Shown here: positions 59,901 through 64,000 of the stretch, piece by piece
Numbering within the stretch: the stretch's first letter is position 1
How the letters are laid out: every line of letters starts with the position of its first letter
Source: Anisodus tanguticus
Lineage: Eukaryota; Streptophyta; Magnoliopsida; Solanales; Solanaceae
Reading direction: 5' to 3'
Assembly (NCBI GenBank): GCA_034509755.1
Contig: CM067550.1
Span: 19,151,001 to 19,215,000 of the forward strand
DNA length: 64,000 nucleotides
Notes under the pieces: model-generated
What the model was told of the DNA's origin: nothing
Seen by the model: the letters and a program-made list of their open reading frames with translations, nothing else
Database searches by the model: none
Position numbers and translations under genes: made by a program

Positions 59901-61531
59901 AAGCTATCACCTTTCCCTTTAGAGATAGGGGTTCAACAAAAAGTGGCATTGGAGGCCTCAAACTCATCTGGAGTTGGAGAATGAAATAAAAAAAGATTCA
60001 AGAGGTATGTATCAACAAAACTGTCCTTGGAAAATAAGATGCAAAAGGATTGATCAAGAAAGATCTTTTGTTAATCTTTAATATAATTCGTGATCTTGTG
60101 TAAACTTTATACCTTAGTTTACCTAAAATAATTGCAGACTTCAATTATACAAAGAAACCAAGGAGGAAAAGAAAGGGAAAACTTGCAATATTTTCATAAC
60201 AAGGAAACTAAAAATAAATAAAGATGAGCGGAAGATACATTCTAATGAAAAACTTTTGTGCCATGCTAACCTTCATTGTCTGCTCGGAACTCATACGGAA
60301 GTATCTGGATGCACGCTTTTCAAGCTCAATTGTACTTAAAGGATGAGGAGGGTATTTGAGTTTCTCCTGCTGTTTAACTTTGTTAACCTTCCCAAAACAA
60401 CATAATTAAGTGAGCTTTGCAACCTCAAATTTCTGCTCAATAATTAGGCTTAGCTATGAGAATTGGCTTTTTGGAGCTCACTGTTGCAGTGGGTTCCTGG
60501 ATGCACATCTCATAAATTGTTACTGCACATGTGTAATCAAACAGATGACCCCGCCTGCCAAGTCAAATCATTATAGGTACTTTGACCTATTTCAGAATTT
60601 ATTTTATGATGGAACCAAGTCAACATTACATCCAGTTAAAGGTAGCAGTTCCTTCATCCGAGTTGTGAGTACAGTTGATCGTCCAAAACTCTTCAGGTTC
60701 ATGTGCTTGTATTTCCCAATACCTCTCCACAACAAAGCCAAGTGTAGGGAACTGCAGCACAAAAATATGGTGTACGATGCAAAATTTTACGCCTCAGACC
60801 GTAAAATAAAATTCACCTTTTGAAATGCATATATTTGTTACCTGGCAGGGACCATAGCTTAAGACAAGATTCCTATCATCTGTTGCAAAATCAAGGTCAA
60901 ATGCACTTCTCAGAAGCATTGTCTGAAATCTTGTGAAAGAAGCCCCTATACGAAGATCTATCTCCTGCAAATTCAAATAGCAAAATACAGCAGGGAACCA
61001 TATTAGACCATTCTATCATACTTGACCATATAATGGTTAGTACTTATTTTATTATTGAAATATGTTACTGTAGTTTTATTGCCACAAGAACATGATGGTC
61101 AAAATTTACTTAGCTGCCTCAGATCTAAAGAAGGTTTTCACTGTCTTAAAATCGAATGACTTGAGCAACGGAACTCACTTGCCGAACATCTACAGCATCA
61201 GAAAATAACTGATTTGGCTGAACAAGGGTCTGCACTGATTGGTGAATTTCCCTGGAGATCTCAAAAGTATTTATCAGAAAGTAAAATGACAATTCCTGAG
61301 TGGCATATAAAAACTTAGCATGGAACAGAACATGTCAACTAGCTGGCAGAACCTGTCAATTAGGGCAGAGAAACGAGCTCTCCACACATTAAGGTTATGA
61401 TTCGCTTGTCTACATACTTCCAACACTTCAAATGCAATATTTTCTCCTTCTCTATCACAATCGAGCCACAATATAATCCACTGACAACTTCTGGCTTCTG
61501 CCTCCAGTGTCCTTTTGATATCCAACTTATC
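20714..61531 (-). CDS. TOP3A: DNA topoisomerase III alpha, 23 exons, 5' end outside window
   Basis: This is a type IA topoisomerase of the RecQ-TOP3-RMI1 complex, which dissolves double Holliday junctions in the nucleus. Exons, 5' to 3' (minus strand): 61531-61353, 61251-61179, 60964-60842, 60751-60630, 60554-60482, 60387-60271, 50183-50100, 45850-45671, 45552-45424, 44991-44917, 40877-40791, 40629-40525, 38046-38012, 34245-34116, 32698-32646, 32575-32476, 32034-31996, 30067-29989, 29886-29815, 28905-28822, 22868-22701, 21535-21415, 20924-20714. All 22 introns are GT-AG. The joined frame is 812 codons plus stop with no lesion, so the gene looks intact. The N-terminal start of TOPRIM (roughly 100 residues in relatives) lies beyond the window, probably past 64000. 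Introns range from 70 bp to 10.1 kb and hold most of the transposons listed here. Confidence 0.95.
22371..22488 (+). mobile_element. Au-type SINE, 5'-truncated
   Basis: AGCCTTGGTGGGCAGAGTTA...GTGCGCAAGCTAGCCCGGAC...GGTTTT followed by a poly(A) run matches the 3' part of the plant Au SINE, also seen at 39869 and complete at 42785. It lies in the TOP3A intron between exons 21 and 22. Confidence 0.8.
22701..22868 (-). CDS. TOP3A: TOP3A exon 21: CCHC zinc knuckle
   Basis: This 168-bp exon begins in a Gly/Arg-rich linker and holds CAHCRQTGHLSSDC, a CX2CX4HX4C knuckle (Cys670, Cys673, His678, Cys683) expected to bind single-stranded nucleic acid. Taken alone it resembles a retroelement gag, but splice phases on both sides place it in TOP3A. 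Confidence 0.93.
23590..23785. mobile_element. Stowaway-like MITE, degenerate
   Basis: TA followed by CTCCCTCTACTCCCAATTTA is a Stowaway/Tc1-mariner terminal repeat. The matching right end is decayed (CTTCACATAAGTTACAT). It lies in the TOP3A intron. Confidence 0.55.
24715..24959. other. GC-rich stretch with short palindromes
   Basis: This stretch contains CTCGCGTCGCGAG and GCTCGCGTCGCAAGC and is much richer in G+C than its surroundings. It may be LTR debris. I cannot assign a family. Confidence 0.3.
25081..27395 (+). mobile_element. Copia element 3, internally deleted, nested
   Basis: LTRs lie at 25081-25218 and 27259-27395 (about 138 bp each, TGTTAGAATAGGAATA...TTTTCTCACA). The primer site TGGTATCAGAGC (25219-25230) directly follows the 5' LTR. 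The target duplication GGATC lies at 25076-25080 and 27396-27400. The 2.3-kb element keeps only a gag zinc knuckle (CSYCNMLGHIREVC, about 26830) fused to reverse transcriptase debris (DLEEEVYMEQPPDF). It inserted into an older copia RNase H. It is antisense to TOP3A and lies in its second-largest intron. Confidence 0.93.
26128..26234 (+). mobile_element. TS-type SINE 3' part
   Basis: GAGGGTCTCTCGAAAAGAGC, then AAGGTAAGGTCTGCGTACAC, CCCTCCCCAGACCCCACGC and a TATGTTGTTGT end match the 3' region of TS SINEs known from tobacco and relatives. It is nested inside copia element 3. Confidence 0.75.
27850..27932 (+). mobile_element. TS-type SINE, 5'-truncated, with target duplication
   Basis: This 83-bp insert reads CTCCCAAGGTAGGGTAAGG...ACTGCGTATGTTGTTGTA. 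It is flanked by exact TAGTTGTACATTAC copies (27836-27849 and 27933-27946). Severe 5' truncation and the TTG-type tail fit LINE-mediated retroposition. Confidence 0.88.
28822..28905 (-). CDS. TOP3A: TOP3A exon 20
   Basis: This 84-bp exon encodes CIGGCDDILRQLVEICGTGS and a Ser/Asn-rich end. It supplies the last two Cys of zinc module 2. A 5.95-kb intron with nested copia elements follows. Confidence 0.92.
29815..30067 (-). CDS. TOP3A: TOP3A exons 18-19: zinc module 2
   Basis: Exons 30067-29989 (CRNVVWLPGSVSEAS, then MCTNCSP) and 29886-29815 (PIFKIQFKFRRLEIPPNYSV) are separated by a 102-bp intron with a weak donor (GTTGCT). Cys589 and Cys592 pair with Cys620 and Cys624 of the next exon. The reading frame stays partly open through the intron, so intron retention would give a longer frame until a stop. 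Confidence 0.92.
30166..31029 (+). repeat. Probable LTR remnant of another retrotransposon
   Basis: The stretch from TGTTAAGAATATTG to GGTAGATCAACA has a promoter-like TATATAAAG (about 30626), and the region after it resembles the R/U5 part of a copia (SIRE/Maximus-like) LTR. No partner LTR or clean target duplication was seen. It abuts the copia fragment at 31030. It lies in a TOP3A intron. Confidence 0.45.
31030..31286 (+). mobile_element. 3' end of a copia element 3/4 family copy with LTR
   Basis: The end of RNase H (TGACTCATATGCACCAGCTT, then a GAGGGGGAG polypurine tract) is followed by an LTR (31110-31286) with the same TGTTAGAATAGGAATA start as elements 3 and 4. The 5' part is missing. 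The LTR holds a 33-bp poly(A)-tailed insertion at 31171-31203. Confidence 0.85.
31996..32034 (-). CDS. TOP3A: TOP3A 39-bp exon completing zinc module 1
   Basis: This exon encodes DGNFMVGCLGYPQ (13 residues) with Cys563. The fourth ligand, Cys569, is the first residue of the following exon. Acceptor TGCAG, donor GTAGGT. Confidence 0.93.
32476..32698 (-). CDS. TOP3A: TOP3A exons 15-16: start of zinc module 1
   Basis: Exons 32698-32646 (ARANKGKLFEAMAIFFE) and 32575-32476 (to CGICLESDMVLRQKP) are separated by a 70-bp intron, the shortest in the gene. They hold Cys541 and Cys544 of the first C4 topoisomerase zinc finger, whose other two Cys come from the next two exons. Confidence 0.93.
33679..33798. 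repeat. 60-bp tandem duplication
   Basis: AACAAGTCCATATACTACAA and the following 40 bp are repeated head to tail with a period of exactly 60 and one mismatch (CCCTTGC against CCTTTGC). The duplication is recent and lies in a TOP3A intron. Confidence 0.92.
34116..34245 (-). CDS. TOP3A: TOP3A exon 14
   Basis: This 130-bp exon encodes YELWKPYLRAMMECDMKAVS and onward to ETCLQQMKACFLD, the end of the catalytic core. Acceptor TACAG, donor GTAAGT. It follows a 3.8-kb intron that contains a Stowaway MITE and a LINE remnant. Confidence 0.95.
35251..35507. mobile_element. Stowaway MITE
   Basis: The 257-bp element has CTCCCTCTGTTCCAATTTGT at the left end and its complement (ACAAATTGGGACGGAGGGAG) at the right. 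TA duplications lie at 35249-35250 and 35508-35509. The inner arms also pair (GACTCTCGAAAA), so the element can fold back. There is no gene inside. Confidence 0.93.
35530..36770 (-). pseudogene. LINE (L1-type) reverse transcriptase 3' part
   Basis: The minus strand shows the C-terminal part of a plant LINE ORF2: tail of reverse transcriptase and linker (MSLFHAPASVIEKLEKVRIN; FLWDAADGG; FHLVRWKTI) and then the zf-RVT region near 35930 (QVPRKVCSFTWLATKGVILT). Multiple stops and shifts are present. It is in the same orientation as TOP3A, within its 3.8-kb intron. Confidence 0.8.
36843..37215. mobile_element. MITE-like element with GTGTT(G/A)TCAAA termini
   Basis: The left end AGTGTTGTCAAAGGCGCG pairs with the right end, which reads AGTGTTATCAAAAGTG on the opposite strand. 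The 373-bp interior is non-coding. The superfamily is unclear because no clean target duplication is seen. Confidence 0.55.
38012..38046 (-). CDS. TOP3A: TOP3A 35-bp micro-exon
   Basis: This exon encodes only GEALVMGYDNM plus two bases of the next Gly codon. It is flanked by introns of 2478 and 3766 bp. The acceptor is TTCAG and the donor GTAAGT. Phase agrees with both neighbours, and the residues match the family order between SPTKL and YELWKP. Confidence 0.9.
38465..39448. mobile_element. hAT-type non-autonomous element with perfect target duplication
   Basis: Ends are CAGGGGCGGACCCACG and, on the opposite strand, CAGTGGTGGACCCAAG. The 8-bp duplication GTCCTAAT lies at 38457-38464 and 39449-39456. 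The 984-bp interior has no transposase. A tRNA-like A box (TTGGCTCAATGG, from about 38599) and B box (GGTTTCAAGCC, 38642-38652) lie inside. It sits in the TOP3A intron between exons 12 and 13. Confidence 0.93.
38599..38655 (+). other. tRNA-like Pol III promoter module inside hAT
   Basis: The A-box-like TTGGCTCAATGG and B-box-like GGTTTCAAGCC are about 42 bp apart, starting about 135 bp from the hAT left end. It does not fold into a tRNA. The same module is at the same offset in the related element at 56661. Confidence 0.6.
39869..39991 (+). mobile_element. Au-type SINE, 5'-truncated
   Basis: CAAGCCTTGATGGACAGAGT...AGGTACCCCGTGGAATTAGT...GACACCACGCTTATC with an A-run matches the 3' two thirds of the Au SINE. 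It lies in a TOP3A intron. Confidence 0.85.
40525..40877 (-). CDS. TOP3A: TOP3A exons 11-12
   Basis: Exons 40877-40791 and 40629-40525 encode residues 386-449. They contain VTRPPPLLSEADLLGCMDK followed by AGIGTDATMHDHIKKLLDR, the motif where a type IA topoisomerase contacts single-stranded DNA. The intron between them is 161 bp. Both neighbouring introns are large (4.0 and 2.5 kb). Confidence 0.95.
41620..41995 (+). pseudogene. LINE 3' end (ORF2 tail and 3' UTR)
   Basis: The plus-strand frame contains ACIWWTIWKERNSRCFENIE, the conserved end of plant LINE ORF2, then LLCFWCKQ and a stop at about 41829. A 3' UTR with a compound microsatellite and a short A-run follows. Confidence 0.75.
41907..41967. 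repeat. Palindromic compound microsatellite (TG)n(TA)n(CA)n
   Basis: About 10 TG units are followed by about 14 TA units and then CA units. The whole is close to self-complementary and could form a long hairpin or cruciform. It lies in the LINE 3' UTR. Confidence 0.9.
42785..43008 (+). mobile_element. Au SINE, near full length, with target duplication
   Basis: The sequence starts at the tRNA-like head (AGAGTGTGACCTAGTAGTCA), contains the B box GGTTCAAATCCC, the GGCAAAAAC spacer and the GGTGGGAGGTAGCGGGTACC body, and ends in a short A-run. GGAAATATTAAG flanks it exactly (42773-42784 and 43009-43020). Confidence 0.92.
43795..43816. repeat. Poly(C)-rich run
   Basis: C-runs interrupted by one A occur inside the TOP3A intron. 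The length is prone to sequencing error. Confidence 0.7.
44917..45850 (-). CDS. TOP3A: TOP3A exons 8-10
   Basis: Exons 45850-45671, 45552-45424 and 44991-44917 encode residues 258-385. The first has GLWRNPSGGGHDDKAHPPIH, the conserved His-rich segment of the type IA core that helps position the cleaved DNA. The next has VYELVVRHFLACVSQPAVGA. The third has KNYLDVYRFESWGGSVIP. These form domains II and III around the central hole of the enzyme. Introns are 118 and 432 bp. Confidence 0.95.
46640..47256 (-). pseudogene. LINE ORF2 C-terminus and 3' UTR
   Basis: The minus-strand frame 46867-47256 reads RAVRKVCFFAWLAARGVILT, then CFMCKSSGENVEHLLLHCKG, the zf-RVT domain of plant LINEs. The end reads VIWVILGYLEREKSEGF. 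The 3' UTR runs to about 46640, where a TTTTTTT run marks the poly(A) end. It is in the same direction as TOP3A. Confidence 0.85.
47228..47318 (-). mobile_element. tRNA-like SINE head
   Basis: On the minus strand AGCGCAGCTTAGTGGTAAGA resembles an A box and GGGTTTGAACCCTG resembles a B box. It abuts or interrupts the LINE frame at 47256. No full cloverleaf forms. Confidence 0.5.
47725..47950. mobile_element. Short MITE-like element
   Basis: GCGTTTGGGCAATATTTGG at the left pairs roughly with TCGTTTGGCCAAAAG read from the right on the other strand. The interior has repeats of TTCAAGTTGAAGTTGAA. TAA precedes the left end, but a matching right copy is not clear. Confidence 0.45.
48216..49434. mobile_element. 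Long-TIR (Mutator-like) non-autonomous element
   Basis: About 65 bp at the left (AATACCCCTAACATTTGTGA, CTTAAAATATACCCTCTGTT, AACCTATTGACTCA) pair with the right end read on the opposite strand (TTGCCCCTATCGTCTGCGAT, CTTAAATCTACCCTCCGTT, AACCTATCAGCTCA). Long terminal repeats without a gene fit a MULE-type element. I did not find a clear 9-bp target duplication. It lies in the 4.2-kb TOP3A intron. Confidence 0.6.
50100..50183 (-). CDS. TOP3A: TOP3A active-site exon
   Basis: This 84-bp exon encodes 28 residues, VAEDLYQNGFISYPRTETDR and onward. The Tyr in SYPRTET (residue 242 of the visible part) is the nucleophile that forms the covalent 5'-phosphotyrosine link with DNA in type IA enzymes. The exon is isolated. 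A 10.1-kb intron on its 5' side holds a copia element and LINEs, and a 4.2-kb intron lies on its 3' side. The acceptor is GATAG and the donor GTGAGT. Confidence 0.95.
50326..50524. mobile_element. Short hAT-type MITE
   Basis: The ends CAGGGGCGTATATAAC and (other strand) CAGAGGCGGATCCAGG are related to the 38465 element. The flanks TACCAGAA and CACCAAAA match at six of eight positions, so the target duplication is diverged. The element is 199 bp and non-coding. Confidence 0.75.
51908..52941 (+). pseudogene. copia element 4 gag
   Basis: The gag start MSLEFDVFNSKNTRIGTSSP is followed by MGSSNYLAWASSIELWCKDQ. The frame breaks near 52080, with later pieces at 52081-52368 and 52471-52941. It contains a zinc knuckle, CSYCHKFGHTREVC (about 52684-52725). 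A second, shifted knuckle-like copy follows about 80 bp later, so the segment was duplicated. Confidence 0.8.
53120..55435 (+). pseudogene. copia element 4 integrase, reverse transcriptase, RNase H
   Basis: The integrase C-terminal half begins at 53120 (HQTSCPYTLQQNGVAERKNR, with the catalytic Glu). The first half and the protease are missing, so an internal deletion lies near 52950-53110. Reverse transcriptase pieces follow (CRWIYAVKVGPDGQVDWLKA; VVYVDDIVITGND keeps both Asp), then RNase H debris (AGSPSDRRSTS). Several stops and shifts break the frame. Confidence 0.85.
55640..56640 (+). pseudogene. LINE ORF2 fragment with internal triplication
   Basis: A plus-strand frame near 55780 reads WNQVMERVEKWLAQSQKRYL, SKEGKEVLIKSTLASTPTYF, the post-catalytic part of plant LINE reverse transcriptase. 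Downstream is an FWEHKWCEESEF-like zone repeated three times (see the tandem repeat). It is broken by stops. Confidence 0.75.
56206..56567. repeat. Three tandem copies of about 119-125 bp
   Basis: Units begin GGCCTATGGAGGGGTATTAT at 56206, 56325 and 56450. Copies differ by small indels (a GGACGGAA insertion in copy 2 and a variant in copy 3). They lie inside a LINE remnant. Confidence 0.92.
56661..57185. mobile_element. hAT-type element related to the 38465 copy
   Basis: The left end CAGGGGCAGACCTATCG and the right end, CAGAGGCGGACCCAGG on the opposite strand, match the 38465 family. No clean 8-bp duplication is seen. The interior includes a tRNA-like A box (TGGCTTATTTGG, 56795-56806) and B box (GAGTTCGATTCC, 56846-56857). 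Confidence 0.75.
56795..56860 (+). other. tRNA-like Pol III promoter module inside hAT
   Basis: TGGCTTATTTGG and GAGTTCGATTCC are good A- and B-box matches starting 134 bp from the element's left end, the same offset as in the 38465 copy. It does not form a full cloverleaf. Confidence 0.65.
58180..58298 (-). mobile_element. TS-type SINE with target duplication
   Basis: On the minus strand it reads GCCGAGGGTTTAGTGGAAAC, CTCTACCTCCCAAGGTAGGG, GTAAGGTCTGCGTACACTC and ends GGTATGTTGTTG. TGACAACCCA flanks it exactly (58170-58179 and 58299-58308). Confidence 0.88.
58611..58688 (+). mobile_element. TS-type SINE, 5'-truncated, with target duplication
   Basis: CTCCCAAGGTAGGGGTAAG...CCAGACCCCACTTTGTGGGG...GGTATGTTGTTGTTTGTT is flanked by AGCCCACAAC at 58601-58610 and 58689-58698. 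Confidence 0.88.
58735..59175 (+). pseudogene. LINE zf-RVT domain and 3' end
   Basis: Plus-strand codons read CFMCKGIAEDFDHLLLHCPM near 58745-58805, and the tail ends TTAACAATAATTTACCTTAT with an A-run at about 59170. It is head to head with the minus-strand LINE just before it. Confidence 0.75.
59181..60270. other. Intron DNA with no clear feature
   Basis: This is part of the 10.1-kb TOP3A intron. A 76-codon plus-strand frame (59200-59430) has no recognised domain and is probably retroelement-derived. I see no other structure. Confidence 0.4.
60271..61531 (-). CDS. TOP3A: TOP3A exons 1-6 of those visible: TOPRIM and core
   Basis: Six closely packed exons encode residues 1-229 of the visible protein. 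The first carries the TOPRIM metal-binding motif WLDCDREGEN (Asp24, Asp26, Glu28), which binds Mg2+ for DNA cleavage and rejoining. Then come FSALIDR/EIHQSV, EIDLRIGASFTRFQTMLL, FPTLGFVVERYWEIQAHEPE, and the exon ending RASRYFRMSSEQTMK just before the active-site exon. Introns between them are 75-214 bp, a normal compact plant arrangement, unlike the rest of the gene. Several of these exons are short and hard to see without splice reasoning. Confidence 0.95.
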
Positions 61532-62229
61532 CTACAATTTACCAGAAAATATTTTAGGCCGTATTTTCATATGCTTTTACAAATGATATCTCAATTTTTT
61601 AATCAGATCAATGTTGCGATATACCAAAAGAGAAAAAAACTGAATGTGGTTTTCACTTTACAAATTAGAAAAAGGAAAAGCACAAATACAACAATATTTG
61701 ACAGGAATACAAAAAAGAAAAACATGGTTATTTTGAAGCATTTTAAACTGGGGGTATATAATTTGCGTCTAGAACTTATGTTTGTAGGGGAAGCACATTG
61801 AGAAGGTTGCGGCGTTGTGCCGTTGTGTATATTTGGAGAGACAGGCTAGATGAATACTTGACGACTGAAGATTAGGTGTTTTTCACTATTTTATTTGAAC
61901 TTTTGACGTAAAGAATATATGGTATAGATAGTTGGATGTACTTTTGGAAGCTTTAACGCCGAATACAGGAATTGTAATTTATTAGTTTCACTTTGGTGCA
62001 ATGTTAAAAAGATGATCTTAGATCTGCCAAAAAATTATTGTAACTGCTTAAAATAACGCTAGTGGGTACGAAATCCTACCTCAATAATCAAGAGACTGTT
62101 TAAACTGAGACATAAGTTTCTCTAGGAAGGCACTTGGGAACGAATTAGAATTTCATTTGCTGGGTTGGATTACGCTCGCTCTATCAATGGCACAAGGTGG
62201 CCTAGGAATTAAAGATTAGACAAAGTTTA
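61532..62229. other. TOP3A 5'-most visible intron, unannotated part
   Basis: I searched the minus strand for the missing TOP3A N-terminal exons (VAEKPS-type and GHLMEL-type motifs) and did not find them here. The DNA is A+T-rich with no clear element. Confidence 0.4.
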
Positions 62230-63905
62230 AGAAGAGTCTGTGGAAATGCCACACAGAATAAAGCTATGTGGAAAGATGTATCAAATCCTAGTATAGAAAT
62301 GGCACAAGTAAAAGGTCTCAAAAATCAGTAAACGCTATGGGATCAGCCATTAGAGAGGAATAGTTAGTTCTTTTTATTTTTATTTTTTGATAAAGATGGA
62401 GAGGAATTGTTAATGAGTGGGGGAATTTCAAAAGGACATTTTGAGCTTGACTGTTGGCAAAAACATTATATTTTGGGAAGTTTAGAAGGTTTCACAAGTT
62501 TGATGGTTTCTTATTTATGGATGGAAAGTTGTGTGTATCTATGTCTTCTTGGAGGGAATTGTTTGTAAAAGGGGCACATTGTGGTGGATTCATGGGGCAT
62601 TTAGGGTTCCCAAGACTTTAGACATTTTGGAAGGTGATGTTGAAAAAGTGTTTGGACAATGTCTAGAATGCAAACAAGCTAAGTCTAGGTTGCTTCCCAT
62701 AGATTATACACACCTGCCTATTCTTTTTTTGAAAATGGCAAGTAGTAATTGCTGATGAAGTGCCTATGGAGATATGGTCAACCTGAAGCCGGCTACTGGA
62801 AAGATGTCATTTTAGCCAAATATGGTGCCCAGAATCACTGGGGCTCCATTAGAAACAAAGAACCATATGGTGTGGGGGTCTGGAAACATATCAATAGCTT
62901 TCAAAAGAATTTCTTCCAGAAAGTCTCTTCCAAGGCAGGCAATGGTCTACACATTAAATTTTGGGAAGATTTATGGCTAGGGGACACCACTCTTAAGATT
63001 GCTTACCCAAGGCTTTACCAAATAGCAAGCAACAGAGATGTCTCCATTGCTCAGTACAGAGAAGGCAACAATTGGGGCCCCATTTTCAGAAGAAATCTCA
63101 ATGACTGGGAAATCAATGACCTCCTCCATTTTTTAGGTGCTCTTGAGAATTACAATCTGGCTGAGGGCCCAGACAGACTCCTATGGGGAAGCTCAAAGAA
63201 CGGGGAATTTTCAGGGAAAGAATGCTACAAGATTGGTTGTTCTGGAAATGGATTGCTTGAGAACTGGCCTTGGAAGCATGTTTGGAGAACTAGGCAGCCT
63301 CTAAAAGTAAGTTGTTTCACCTGGACAGCTTTAAAAGGTGTCTGCTTGACCCAAGATAATCTGAGAAAGAGAGGCATCATCCTTATCAACAGATAATCTG
63401 GAAATGGATTGCTTGAGAAGTGGCCTTGGAAGCATGTTTTTGAGAACTAGGCAGCCTCTAAAAGTAAGTTGTTTCACCTGGACAGCTTTAAAAGGTGTCT
63501 GCCTGACCCAAGATAAACTGAGAAAGAGAGGCATCATCCTTATCAACAGATGCTACCTATGACAACAGACCAATGAGACTGAACCACCTCTTTTTGCACT
63601 GCCCAGTGACTGCTGCTGTTTGGCATTTCTTTTTCTCAATGTTTGGTCTCAAATGGGTTATGCCTTTCACCATTAAAATGCCTTTGAAAGCTGGATATTT
63701 TGGACAGTTGACAAATCCATCAAAAGGATCTGGAGTATGATCCCAGTAGCCATTTTCTGGTGCATTTGGAAGGAGAGAAACCATAGATGTTTTGATGGAA
63801 TCTCAACTTCTACCAGTTCTTTGAAGGGCATATGCTTAGTTAGCCTGTTCAGTTGGCATTTTCACACCCCTGCAAACTATGTTGATTACTTTTTGGATAA
63901 TTTTT
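62230..63905 (+). pseudogene. LINE ORF2 C-terminal part(s)
   Basis: The plus-strand frame 62749-63396 reads MKCLWRYGQPEAGYWKDVIL, FWEDLWLGDTTLKIAYPRLY, WGPIFRRNLNDWEINDLLHF and TRQPLKVSCFTWTALKGVCL, the linker and zf-RVT zone of plant LINEs. The tail WCIWKERNHRCFDGISTSTS lies near 63760-63810. A 156-bp tandem duplication breaks it at 63396. Older LINE debris precedes it from about 62230. Confidence 0.8.
63241..63552. repeat. 156-bp tandem duplication inside the LINE
   Basis: TCTGGAAATGGATTGCTTGA at 63241 recurs at 63397, and the copies stay aligned to CCTTATCAACAGAT at both ends. Few differences separate them, including one or two inserted T bases, so the duplication is recent. Confidence 0.92.
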
Positions 63906-64000
63906 TTTTGATAAGGTGAGGTTTTATTAAAAAACAGTATCAAGATGATACTGTGGAAGTACAAAGAAAATGCAGGCTAGATTACATTAGAAGCCTAAGC
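63901..64000 (-). mobile_element. 3' UTR of another LINE, cut by window end
   Basis: A T-run followed by GATAAGGTGAGGTTTTATTA and CAGTATCAAGATGATACTGT fits the 3' end of a plant LINE on the minus strand, like those starting at about 46650. It continues past the window. Confidence 0.6.

Noticed and set aside
61540..64000. Search for the missing TOP3A N-terminal exons.
   Set aside because: No matching minus-strand motif was found; this DNA is intron and LINE sequence.

Overview
This window is nuclear DNA from a flowering plant, most likely a member of the nightshade family (Solanaceae). Three observations support this. The genes have plant-type GT-AG introns. Several repeats resemble TS SINEs (tRNA-derived retroposons ending in TTG repeats) and Au SINEs. 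Most of the sequence consists of transposable elements. The species cannot be named from the sequence alone.

Only two host protein genes are visible. The first is a three-exon remorin gene on the + strand (10231-11986, 359 residues). The second is a very large gene on the - strand for DNA topoisomerase III alpha (TOP3A). I rebuilt 23 of its exons, from 61531 down to 20714, by splice-site and reading-frame walking. They join into one open frame of 812 codons plus stop. The active-site tyrosine, the TOPRIM acidic residues and five C-terminal zinc-binding modules are all present. The first exon or exons lie beyond the window. The gene occupies more than 40.8 kb for about 2.4 kb of coding sequence because its introns are filled with transposons. 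One tRNA gene, tRNA-Thr(AGU), sits at 18635-18708.

Layout: 1-2100, a decayed pogo/Tigger-type DNA transposon. 2649-7514, a Ty1/copia retrotransposon with 207-bp LTRs and the target duplication ATAAA. 7731-8832, a low-complexity repeat with a strong hairpin. 10231-11986, remorin. 12743-17720, a second copia element with a deleted 5' part, set in a TA microsatellite. 18433-19419, a PIF/Harbinger-like MITE carrying the tRNA-Thr insertion. 20714-61531 and onward, TOP3A, whose introns hold nested copia elements, SINEs, LINE remnants, a Stowaway MITE, hAT-type elements and a long-TIR element. 62230-64000, more LINE sequence in the first visible TOP3A intron.

The two host genes are not expected to work together. 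Remorins organise plasma-membrane nanodomains. TOP3A acts in the nucleus with RecQ helicase and RMI1 to dissolve recombination intermediates. I see no operon-like system, CRISPR array or defence island. The most interesting observations are the extreme TOP3A intron expansion, the tRNA gene flanked by an 18-bp target duplication, and a hAT family whose two long copies carry a tRNA-like promoter module at the same internal offset.
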